DNA from: an uncultured Anaerotruncus sp.
GTDB taxonomy: Bacteria; Bacillota; Clostridia; Oscillospirales; CAG-272
Reading direction: 5' to 3'
NCBI GenBank assembly: GCA_905210995.1
Contig: CAJLZE010000011.1
Coordinates: 1-39,362 of the forward strand
DNA: 39,362 bases
Shown: positions 1 through 5,944 of the stretch, piece by piece
Layout: each line of letters starts with the position of its first letter
Position numbering within the stretch: position 1 is the first letter of the stretch
Position numbers and translations under genes: made by a program
The notes under the pieces: generated by a model
What the model was told of the DNA's origin: nothing
The model's database searches: none
Seen by the model: the letters and a program-made list of their open reading frames with translations, nothing else

Positions 1-64
1 GAGCGTCGTAACGCTCGGGGATCGTAAGGCGCAAGCCTTGCAGGCCGCATACCGGATTAGGTGT

Positions 65-112
65 CGAGTGCGCTCGGTTATTACTTAGTAATGACCGGGT
101 ATTTTTTATTTT
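65..112 (+). terminator. Intrinsic terminator or attenuator before the GNAT gene
   Basis: A 12-bp stem (73-84 pairing with 88-99, loop TTA, two G-T wobbles) is followed by a T-rich run at 100-115. That is the form of a rho-independent terminator. The GGAGG ribosome site of the next gene starts at 116, so the terminator lies in or just before its leader. A second small hairpin (65-68 with 73-76) uses the same bases 73-76, so the two cannot form together. It either ends an upstream transcript or is a leader attenuator; the window edge prevents a decision. Confidence 0.6.
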
Positions 113-125
113 TTTGGAGGTACAT

Positions 126-677
126 ATGAACAACACAAAAGTAACCCTTGCCCCGCTGGAAGCGGGCGACCGCGAGCAGTTCATCCTTGATAATCAGGAG
201 TCTTTCAAATACGGCGCAGTGGAAGAATTTGGGTTGCGTGACGATCATTTTGAGGAGGATGGAGAGATCATTTCCCGCGCAACCATTGAGCAAAGCATTG
301 ATGCACCCGACAGCGAAGCATACCGGATTCTGTATGAAGGCAGAAAGGTTGGCGGTGTGGTGCTGAAAATCGACAAAGAGACACATCACAACGAGCTGGA
401 GCTTCTTTTCGTTTTGCCGAAGGAACACAGCAAAGGCATCGGCTATGGCGCTTGGCTTGCCGTGGAAGCTCTGCACCCCGAAACCGAGGTCTGGGAGACC
501 TGCACGCCATATTTTGAAAAGCGCAATATCCATTTTTATATCAACAAATGCGGTTTTCATGCCGTTGAGTTTTTCTCCGCCATGCACCCGGATCCGAATC
601 CGCCGGAGAAAGACGAACAATCATTCCCCGGCGAAGGGCCGGATGAAATGTTCCGCTTTGAAAAAGTTATGAAGTGA
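126..677 (+). CDS. GNAT-family N-acetyltransferase
   Basis: The 183-residue product looks like a GNAT acetyltransferase, which moves an acetyl group from acetyl-CoA to an amine; the substrate cannot be told. The acetyl-CoA loop is visible around residues 99-113, where a beta strand (ELELLFVLP) leads into HSKGIGYG, matching the family pattern Q/R-x-x-G-x-G/A. A later segment (YINKCGFHAVEFF) matches the usual N-x-G-F near the GNAT C-terminus. The ATG at 126 is chosen because GGAGG lies five bases upstream; a TTG twelve bases further up overlaps that site. The C-terminal tail is acidic and proline-rich. It stands alone, facing a decayed mobile segment, with a terminator on each side, so it is likely a cargo or accessory gene. 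Confidence 0.85.
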   Translation: MNNTKVTLAPLEAGDREQFILDNQESFKYGAVEEFGLRDDHFEEDGEIISRATIEQSIDAPDSEAYRILYEGRKVGGVVLKIDKETHHNELELLFVLPKEHSKGIGYGAWLAVEALHPETEVWETCTPYFEKRNIHFYINKCGFHAVEFFSAMHPDPNPPEKDEQSFPGEGPDEMFRFEKVMK

Positions 678-683
678 GTTACT

Positions 684-729
684 GAAAAGTGGTTTGTATT
701 ATGCTTGTAACGCAAACCACTTTTCGACT
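684..729 (+). terminator. Terminator after the GNAT gene
   Basis: A perfect 12-bp inverted repeat (685-696 with 713-724) with a 16-base loop is followed by CGACTTTTT. It begins seven bases after the GNAT stop codon. Confidence 0.8.
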
Positions 730-750
730 TTTTATTTGGAGATATAACCT

Positions 751-804
751 AAAAGAGCAAAGGAAGAGCCTCAAGCACATCTTGAGACCATTCCTTTGCT
801 CTTT
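751..804 (-). terminator. Terminator after the tandem-HTH gene
   Basis: A 14-bp stem (752-765 with 791-804) encloses a second 6-bp stem (770-775 with 781-786). Read on the minus strand it ends in a short T run two bases after the HTH gene's stop. It faces the GNAT terminator, closing two convergent genes. Confidence 0.75.
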
Positions 805-805
805 A

Positions 806-1342
806 TCACTTTCCTGCCCGCTTGTATCCCGCAAGCAATTTCTGCAGTTGCACTGTCGCTATTTTCCGCACTACATCCGGCGCGGTGAGGTATCCGATCA
901 GACTTTGTTTGCTGATAAGCACCTTTCCACCAACCACTGCACCGAAGATGTTGCCTCTTGCCACATGGCGGTTGAGCGTTCCCACCGTCAAGCCGGTCAG
1001 CTCCGCCGCCAGCTTGCTTGGAATAGCATCCGGGTGTTTGCTCCAACATTTTGCTATGTATTCGCGCAGTTTATTTGCTTCCTCCTGCGACAATACGACG
1101 GTCGGTGTCGGCGGTTTGATCCTTTGCGCCGTAAACCGTCCGGTCAGGTCGGCAAAGCGTTCGGGATGATTGGTCATTTCCTTCCGCAGAGCTTCCACAT
1201 CGCACATCCGCAAGGAATACCGATGCGTTTTGTTGCCGTTATCCTCGTAGCGGATATAGCCGTTTTGAAGCATATACAGGAATTTTCGCTTGGATATATG
1301 CAGGTACGCTCTCGCCGCGTCAGCGCTGATGATCTGTTCCAT
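806..1342 (-). CDS. Tandem helix-turn-helix, excisionase-like DNA-binding protein
   Basis: The 178-residue product seems to hold two winged helix-turn-helix units of the excisionase/MerR type, at residues 6-52 and 107-155. The second has the clearest form: a helix, LTGLTVGTLNRHVARG as recognition helix, then the wing VVGGKVLISKQSL. Such proteins are often found beside tyrosine recombinases, where they act as directionality factors or regulators. Here the gene lies directly downstream, on the same strand, of the C-terminal remnant of such a recombinase, which supports that link. The start at 1342 follows an AGGTGG ribosome site. The protein looks intact although its partner integrase is broken. 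Its exact role (excision, regulation or none) cannot be settled. Confidence 0.7.
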   Translation of the reverse strand: MEQIISADAARAYLHISKRKFLYMLQNGYIRYEDNGNKTHRYSLRMCDVEALRKEMTNHPERFADLTGRFTAQRIKPPTPTVVLSQEEANKLREYIAKCWSKHPDAIPSKLAAELTGLTVGTLNRHVARGNIFGAVVGGKVLISKQSLIGYLTAPDVVRKIATVQLQKLLAGYKRAGK

Positions 1343-1362
1343 GCGCTCACCACCTATCAGAA

Positions 1363-1392
1363 ATCGGCACCACGATTAGTCGTGATGCCGAT
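1363..1392. repeat. 30-bp near-perfect palindrome over the integrase stop codon
   Basis: Two 13-base arms (1363-1375 and 1380-1392) with a single mismatch surround a TTAG centre that contains the recombinase-remnant stop codon. It lies 20 bases before the HTH gene start. It could be a protein-binding site, an RNA hairpin between the two genes, or part of an old attachment region. Confidence 0.55.
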
Positions 1393-1630
1393 CATCGAAC
1401 AGTGCGCTGATGGTTTCCGCACTGATGTTTTTTCCGCTCTTGTCCAGGTGCGCATAGATATTTGCCGTTGTACTGATGTCCGAGTGACCAAGGTATTTCG
1501 ATACGTTGAACAGCGGGATATCCTTGTTGATGAGAATGCTGGCGAAGGTATGCCGCAGGTCGTGGAAGCGGATGTGCCGCATACCGTTCTTCTCAAGCAC
1601 CTGCGAGAAGCGGAGCGTGACATAAGTCAC
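1376..1630 (-). mobile_element. Tyrosine recombinase (integrase) C-terminal remnant
   Basis: This is the recombinase part of the chimeric ORF. The box II H-x-x-R, the later His and the nucleophile Tyr are all present in the spacing usual for phage or ICE integrases. The core-binding domain and the first catalytic Arg are absent. It marks the segment as a broken integrative element. Confidence 0.8.
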
Positions 1631-2911
1631 TGTGCAGCCCTGCTGGCTATAGTCCTCAGCGGACGGTACGGAACCAAGGGCAACGCCCTGCTCATGCAGC
1701 AGCTCCGGGTTGCCAGCAAGAATGGTTTTCCCATCCACAACGGCACACACGCCGCGCCCCGGGATCATTCGAAAATCCTTGGCTTCCGGCAGTGTTTTCC
1801 CGGTTTTCTTGTAACAGCTCACGATCGCTTTTCCGAGCGGATGCTCAGAGAACTGTTCCGCCGATGCCGCAAGGCGATAGATTTCATCTTTGTTAAAGGA
1901 CACCGAAACGCTTTCCGCTGCGACGACTTCCGGCGTTCCGTATGTCAGCGTTCCTGTCTTGTCAAATGCAATGACCTTTGCATTGGCAAGCCGTTCGAGC
2001 GCGTCGCCCTCGCGGACAAGAAAGCCGTGCTTCGTGGCATTTCCGATGGCAGCCATAATGGCTGTAAGTGTCGCCAACACAAGTGCGCAGGGACAGAAAA
2101 CAACGAGGATCGTGACTGCACGAATGATTTGCCCCGTAATGAGCCATGTCAGCCCCGCGGCGGTGAGTGCGATCACCACTATCCATGTAGCCCATCTGTC
2201 GGCGAGTTCCACGATTTTGGCTTTGCCCGCGTCTGCCGACTGCACAAGACGGATCATCCGCTGAATGGAGCTGTCCTCGCCGACCTTGGTCGCCTCCATC
2301 TCAAATGCACCGAACTGATTCACCGTGCCGCTGGACACCGTGTCGCCGACTGTCTTATCAACAGGCAGGGATTCACCCGTCATGACCGCCTGGTTGACAG
2401 AGGTCAGTCCCGATACGATCCCACCGTCAACGGGAACGCTCTCACCCGGCAGCACTCGGATATGATCTCCGACCTTGACATGTTCGGCGGGAATGATCTC
2501 TTCCTTGCCGTCGCGCAGGACCCGCGCGGTCTGAGGTGTCAGGTGCACAAGTTTTTCAATACCTGCGCGCGCCCGTGCCACTGTCAGCTCTTCAAGCAGT
2601 GCGCCGAGCTGCATGATGACCGCGACTTCTCCCGCCGCGAAATCCTCTCCGATGCAAACCGATGCAATAAGCGCAAGAGACACAAGCACATCCGCTTTGA
2701 TGTCAAACTCGGTGACAAGACCGATAATAGCTTCCAGAATGATGGGCAGACCGCAGAGAATGATCGCAAACCACGCCATATCAAACGGAAACGGCTGAAA
2801 TTTCAAAAGACTGCATACAACCGCGATGCCCGAAATCACAAGCAAAACGATATCCTTTTTGATCCCGCCGAGCGACAACAGGTACTCCAATTTTCCCATA
2901 ACCCGTTTCAT
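1376..2911 (-). CDS. Chimeric ORF: truncated heavy-metal P-type ATPase fused to integrase C-terminus
   Basis: Residues 1-427 of this 511-residue ORF are the front part of a P1B-type metal ATPase: membrane helices, actuator-domain TGES (178-181), CPC metal motif (273-275), phosphorylation site DKTGT (317-321) and the HP motif (357-358). It has no N-terminal metal-binding domain. The reading frame then passes, near residues 427-431, into the last 80 residues of a tyrosine recombinase with HDLRH (450-454), LGH (474-476) and the likely catalytic Tyr486. The ATPase has lost the GDGxNDAP hinge and the last membrane helices, and the recombinase has lost its first catalytic arginine, so neither half should work. 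The start at 2911 follows AGGAG. A CsoR-type gene and a candidate operator lie just upstream, suggesting the original ATPase was a metal exporter, probably for copper. Either a real deletion or an assembly join could explain it. Confidence 0.85.
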   Translation of the reverse strand: MKRVMGKLEYLLSLGGIKKDIVLLVISGIAVVCSLLKFQPFPFDMAWFAIILCGLPIILEAIIGLVTEFDIKADVLVSLALIASVCIGEDFAAGEVAVIMQLGALLEELTVARARAGIEKLVHLTPQTARVLRDGKEEIIPAEHVKVGDHIRVLPGESVPVDGGIVSGLTSVNQAVMTGESLPVDKTVGDTVSSGTVNQFGAFEMEATKVGEDSSIQRMIRLVQSADAGKAKIVELADRWATWIVVIALTAAGLTWLITGQIIRAVTILVVFCPCALVLATLTAIMAAIGNATKHGFLVREGDALERLANAKVIAFDKTGTLTYGTPEVVAAESVSVSFNKDEIYRLAASAEQFSEHPLGKAIVSCYKKTGKTLPEAKDFRMIPGRGVCAVVDGKTILAGNPELLHEQGVALGSVPSAEDYSQQGCTVTYVTLRFSQVLEKNGMRHIRFHDLRHTFASILINKDIPLFNVSKYLGHSDISTTANIYAHLDKSGKNISAETISALFDDRHHD

Positions 2912-2951
2912 GGACAAGCTCCTTTCATACCATAAGGTGTATATGTATGTT

Positions 2952-2967
2952 ATACCCCGGTGGGTAT
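2952..2967. promoter_or_regulatory. Candidate CsoR operator before the ATPase ORF
   Basis: A perfect dyad ATACCC-CGGT-GGGTAT lies 41 bases upstream of the ATPase start. CsoR/RcnR-family repressors bind G/C-tract dyads flanked by A/T such as this, and the csoR-type gene is the next gene upstream. No experiment supports it here. Confidence 0.6.
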
Positions 2968-2994
2968 TGCTTGTCAATAGGAAAAACAAAAAAA

Positions 2995-3020
2995 GCAGCT
3001 TTTTTTCGCTGCCTTTTTTG
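2995..3020 (-). terminator. Terminator after the CsoR-type gene
   Basis: A GCAGC/GCTGC stem (2995-2999 with 3008-3012) is followed on the minus strand by seven T residues, eleven bases or so after the csoR-type stop. It suggests that the repressor gene and the ATPase are separate transcripts. A T run on the other side makes it possibly bidirectional. Confidence 0.7.
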
Positions 3021-3030
3021 AAAATATGTC

Positions 3031-3306
3031 TTACTGCATATTTGCGAAGCGTTCCACCGCTTTTGTAAAGCTCTCGATGGTCTTATCTGCGTCGCCGTGT
3101 TCGATACCGTCGCGGACACAATGCTTAATGTGCCCCTCGAGCACGACCTTGCCGCAGCCGTTGAGCGCCGACCTTGCCGCGTTGATCTGAGAGAGAATGT
3201 CTTCGCACGGTATATCCTCATCCACCATCCGGTCGATCGCCTGTACTTGTCCGATGATCTTTTTCAGCCTGCGATGCAGATTTTCGAAATCCATACACTG
3301 TTTCAT
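3031..3306 (-). CDS. csoR: CsoR-family metal-sensing transcriptional repressor
   Basis: The 91-residue all-helical protein matches the CsoR/RcnR/FrmR family, whose members release DNA when they bind metal or another signal. The candidate ligands are Cys34, His59 and Cys63. Their spacing (25 and 4 residues) is the same as the Cys-His-Cys set of copper(I) CsoR proteins, which favours copper over nickel or formaldehyde sensing. The start at 3306 follows a GGAGGT ribosome site. It lies upstream of, and on the same strand as, the broken metal ATPase, with a candidate operator before each gene, so it probably represses itself and the ATPase. With the ATPase truncated, its useful target may be lost or may lie elsewhere. 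Confidence 0.88.
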   Translation of the reverse strand: MKQCMDFENLHRRLKKIIGQVQAIDRMVDEDIPCEDILSQINAARSALNGCGKVVLEGHIKHCVRDGIEHGDADKTIESFTKAVERFANMQ

Positions 3307-3318
3307 TATATTACCTCC

Positions 3319-3334
3319 GTACCGTTAGGGGTAT
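3319..3334. promoter_or_regulatory. Candidate second CsoR-type operator
   Basis: An imperfect dyad (TACC at 3320-3323, GGTA at 3330-3333) with the GGGGTAT half seen at the ATPase operator lies 13 bases upstream of the csoR-type start, overlapping the approach to its ribosome site. It would fit self-repression. Confidence 0.4.
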
Positions 3335-3391
3335 ATGTAATTATAGCGCAAAAACACTGCGGAGTCAAGACCTGTCGATATTCATTACCGG

Positions 3392-4282
3392 TCAGACATC
3401 ATACGATCTGTCGATCGCCTTCAGTTCTCCGAAGGTATCGATCTCTATTACGTCCTCCGAATAGCACTCGCGTATTTCTACCTTATAGCGGTCGCGGTGC
3501 ATTATAAGAGCAGACATTTCCCAGTATTTTTCCTTTCCGCCGGGGGAAGCGAACGTATCGGGAATATCCTCGGCGAGCTTTCTGCCGTCTTCTTCGTTCC
3601 AATAGGATATTCCGACCATCTGCCAGCAGTTAAGGCCGCCGACCTTTTCATCGGTAATGATCCCATCCTTGACTTCAAAACACCAGTCATCGGAGCGATC
3701 TTTCTTTATACCGAGGAAGTTTGACGTATAAAGGTACTTTTTGATTATACCGGGATTGTTTATAAGCAGATCCGCCTCAAATACATACGCGTTTGAGAAC
3801 ATATACCTCGCACACATGGCGGACGATATATTATTTGCTTCGTTGTAGCTGGGATTTTCAAGAAAACGGATCATCGGATACTTATAAAGAAGCTGATCGA
3901 ACTGCTCTGCGAGATATCCTCTCACAATATATATTTCGGTTATCCCCACAGCGAGGCAAGCATCTATAAGACCGTCAATTATCCTCTTGCCGTGAACACG
4001 CACAAGCGGCTTGGGAGTGTTCAGGGTGATAGGTGCCATTCTCGAGCCAAAGCCGGCTGCAATGAATATCGCGCGCTTGGCACGGTAAGGCTCAAGTGCT
4101 TCTATGCCGTTGCCGTTTATCGCCCCGTTTGCCATGCAGCCGAGATCGGTCAGCTCCTTTACCGTCTTGTTTATCGTACCGAGCGAATATCCGGTAGCCT
4201 TTTCAAGATCGCGCTGTGTAAGAGCCGTGCCGGAGGTTGCAAGCTCGCGAAGTATATCAAACTGTTTGCGGGAAAGTCCCAT
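3392..4282 (-). CDS. Winged-helix / NTP-transferase fusion (LicC-like cytidylyltransferase)
   Basis: This 296-residue protein joins a winged helix-turn-helix (residues 1-60, with QRDLEKATGYSLGTINKTV as the HTH) to a nucleotidyltransferase. The signature of sugar/choline-phosphate nucleotidyltransferases is at 75-92: AAGFGSRM followed by P-x-T-x-x-x-PKPL. The acidic segment FEADLLI fits the metal-binding site. The catalytic part most resembles LicC, which makes CDP-choline for surface decoration, but a sugar-1-phosphate nucleotidyltransferase cannot be excluded. No choline kinase or transporter lies nearby. The start at 4282 follows AAAGGAA. It has its own consensus promoter and a 5' leader of about 100 bases holding a small hairpin, which could be a site for its own HTH domain. 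Confidence 0.75.
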   Translation of the reverse strand: MGLSRKQFDILRELATSGTALTQRDLEKATGYSLGTINKTVKELTDLGCMANGAINGNGIEALEPYRAKRAIFIAAGFGSRMAPITLNTPKPLVRVHGKRIIDGLIDACLAVGITEIYIVRGYLAEQFDQLLYKYPMIRFLENPSYNEANNISSAMCARYMFSNAYVFEADLLINNPGIIKKYLYTSNFLGIKKDRSDDWCFEVKDGIITDEKVGGLNCWQMVGISYWNEEDGRKLAEDIPDTFASPGGKEKYWEMSALIMHRDRYKVEIRECYSEDVIEIDTFGELKAIDRSYDV

Positions 4283-4348
4283 TTCATATTCCTTTCACAA
4301 ATGCATGGATTGTTTTTCTGCCGAACGAACTGCAATGCAGCGGCATAC

Positions 4349-4366
4349 CCGTTGTCGGAACAACGG
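4349..4366 (-). repeat. Leader hairpin or operator of the HTH-nucleotidyltransferase gene
   Basis: A 7-bp perfect inverted repeat (4349-4355 with 4360-4366, loop CGGA) lies some 20 bases downstream of the promoter's -10 box. No T run follows, so it is not a terminator; an operator or RNA structure is possible. Confidence 0.4.
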
Positions 4367-4386
4367 ATAAATTGTCATATATACGT

Positions 4387-4415
4387 ATTATATCATGAAT
4401 ATGATTTTTTGTCAA
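4387..4415 (-). promoter_or_regulatory. Consensus sigma-A promoter
   Basis: On the minus strand TTGACA (4415-4410) and TATAAT (4392-4387) are 17 bases apart, a perfect match to consensus. It drives the HTH-nucleotidyltransferase gene. Confidence 0.85.
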
Positions 4416-4529
4416 CCGGAATAGTCAAACAATGCCGCCCTTCGGAGACAACATAAAATCATCGCCGCAAGATCCCGCCGCCGGAATTATACCGCGCTCC
4501 GACTTTCAAAAAATTAATTTTGCTTTCTA

Positions 4530-4558
4530 TTGACAAAACGGTAATATTGCGATATAAT
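4530..4558 (+). promoter_or_regulatory. Consensus sigma-A promoter of the CorC pair
   Basis: TTGACA (4530-4535) and TATAAT (4553-4558) have a 17-base spacer. The next gene on this strand starts at 4646. Confidence 0.85.
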
Positions 4559-4628
4559 TAAAAGTAATAGTGTCGCATTGCGGAGCGCCATTATACAACC
4601 GAAAACAGTTAAGGAGATGGTTTTTTCA

Positions 4629-4652
4629 ATGGACGGTGACAGTTTATGCTGA
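4629..4652 (+). other. Seven-codon upstream ORF overlapping the CorC start
   Basis: An ATG at 4629, 12 bases after AAGGAG (4611-4616), opens seven codons whose TGA stop (4650-4652) overlaps the start codon region of the CorC gene at 4646. The main start itself has only GGTGAC (4634-4639) before it. Translation of the short ORF could feed ribosomes to the main start; this is inference. Confidence 0.35.
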
Positions 4653-5944
4653 TCGCTATTTTTGTTTTATTTGTAATTCTCGGCGGATATTTTGCCTGCT
4701 GCGAAAGCGCATTTTCCGCCATGAATAAGATCCGTATCAAGAACCTTGCCGAAAACGGCAACCGCAAAGCCAAAAACGCGATGTATGTCGCAAACAACTT
4801 TGACAGAGCGCTGACCACACTGCTCATAGGGATCAATATCACACATATTGCCTCCGCATCGGTCTCCACTCTGTACGTTACCCGTGTATTCGGCGATGAA
4901 ATGTCCGAGGGCGCCACACTCGCCTGCACATTCATTACCACGGGCATCGTTTTCCTGTTCAGCGAGATGATACCGAAAAGCTTCGCCAACGACCGTCCGG
5001 ACACTGTAGCACTGTTTACAGCGTCGTCCATGCGCGTCATGATGAAGGTCTTTTATCCTCTTGCAAGATTCTTCGGATTTATTTCGGACTTTTTCTCGCG
5101 CCTCTTCAAGCATGAGGAAACGCCGTCTATCACCGAAGAAGAGTTGTACGACATAATCGATACAGCAGAGGAACAGGGCGTTATGAACGAGGAGCAGAGC
5201 GATATGCTCAAATCCGCACTTGACTTTGATGAGATCTGCGCGCGCGACGTCATGACGATGCGCGACGACATTCAGTATGTCGACGTGAACATGCCGAACA
5301 GCAAGCTGATCGGAAAGATCAAGACTATCCCCCACTCGCGCATTCCCGTATGTGACGGTTCTCTTGATAATGTGGTCGGTGTTCTTCCGATCCGTAATTA
5401 TCTCCGTGCATACATAAAGGACAAAAACGTCAATATGCGCACCGTAATGCTCAAACCGCATTTTGTCAGATGTACCGATAATATCGACGATCTGCTCGAT
5501 TCGATGCGTCAGCACAAGATCTATCTCGGCATAGTGCGCGATGAAAATAATCGCGTATGCGGCATCGTGACCATCGAGGACTTTCTAGAGGAGCTTGTCG
5601 GCGAGATATGGGACGAAGAAGACGTTGTTGAAGAAGACTTCATCAAGCTCGGCGGAAACCGTTTTCTTGTCAGCCCGACGCTTACCCTCGGAGACGTGTT
5701 CGAGCGCATGGGCGTTGAGCTTCCCGCCAATGCAGACCGCGCCGCTTCTCAGCCTGTCGGAGTATGGGTCCAGGAACGCTTCGGCCGTCTGCCCGAGGAG
5801 GATGAATCCTTCATGTTCGGCAATGTGGAAGTATCGGTCGATGAAGTCAGCGACACGCGTGTTACCGGACTTATCTTCCGTATCGTTGACGAAAACACCG
5901 AAAATGAACCCGAGGATGCAAAGAAAGCCGAGGTGAGCGTCTGA
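4646..5944 (+). CDS. CNNM/CorC-family (DUF21-CBS) membrane protein, first copy
   Basis: The 432-residue protein has the CNNM/CorC layout: an N-terminal DUF21 membrane domain (about 1-180, three to four helices), a CBS pair (about 195-325, starting at CARDVMTMRDD) and a C-terminal CorC_HlyC domain (about 340-420). Family members are tied to magnesium or other divalent-cation efflux or homeostasis, and nucleotides bind the CBS pair. The start at 4646 is the only ATG in frame, since a stop lies just upstream. It overlaps the next gene by one base and shares its promoter. The acidic linker EDVVEEDF links the CBS and CorC parts. The exact ion is not visible in the sequence. Confidence 0.88.
   Translation: MLIAIFVLFVILGGYFACCESAFSAMNKIRIKNLAENGNRKAKNAMYVANNFDRALTTLLIGINITHIASASVSTLYVTRVFGDEMSEGATLACTFITTGIVFLFSEMIPKSFANDRPDTVALFTASSMRVMMKVFYPLARFFGFISDFFSRLFKHEETPSITEEELYDIIDTAEEQGVMNEEQSDMLKSALDFDEICARDVMTMRDDIQYVDVNMPNSKLIGKIKTIPHSRIPVCDGSLDNVVGVLPIRNYLRAYIKDKNVNMRTVMLKPHFVRCTDNIDDLLDSMRQHKIYLGIVRDENNRVCGIVTIEDFLEELVGEIWDEEDVVEEDFIKLGGNRFLVSPTLTLGDVFERMGVELPANADRAASQPVGVWVQERFGRLPEEDESFMFGNVEVSVDEVSDTRVTGLIFRIVDENTENEPEDAKKAEVSV

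Larger units (their letters stand above)
4283..4645. other. Divergent intergenic region
   Basis: These 363 bases hold no gene. They contain the promoter and leader of the HTH-nucleotidyltransferase gene, the promoter of the CNNM/CorC pair and a tiny upstream ORF. The middle (4420-4525) shows nothing recognisable. Confidence 0.8.

Noticed and set aside
1..60. Possible tRNA, rRNA or group II intron end
   Set aside because: The small hairpins do not fit a cloverleaf, a known rRNA end or an intron domain V pattern.
689..2935. Very long plus-strand open frame (748 codons) over the ATPase and HTH genes
   Set aside because: It is antisense to genes with clear motifs, has no ribosome site, and its product is rich in Cys, His and Arg with no recognisable domain.
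4667..5515. Minus-strand open frame of 282 codons across the first CorC gene
   Set aside because: It is a shadow of the CorC coding frame with no family features and no ribosome site.
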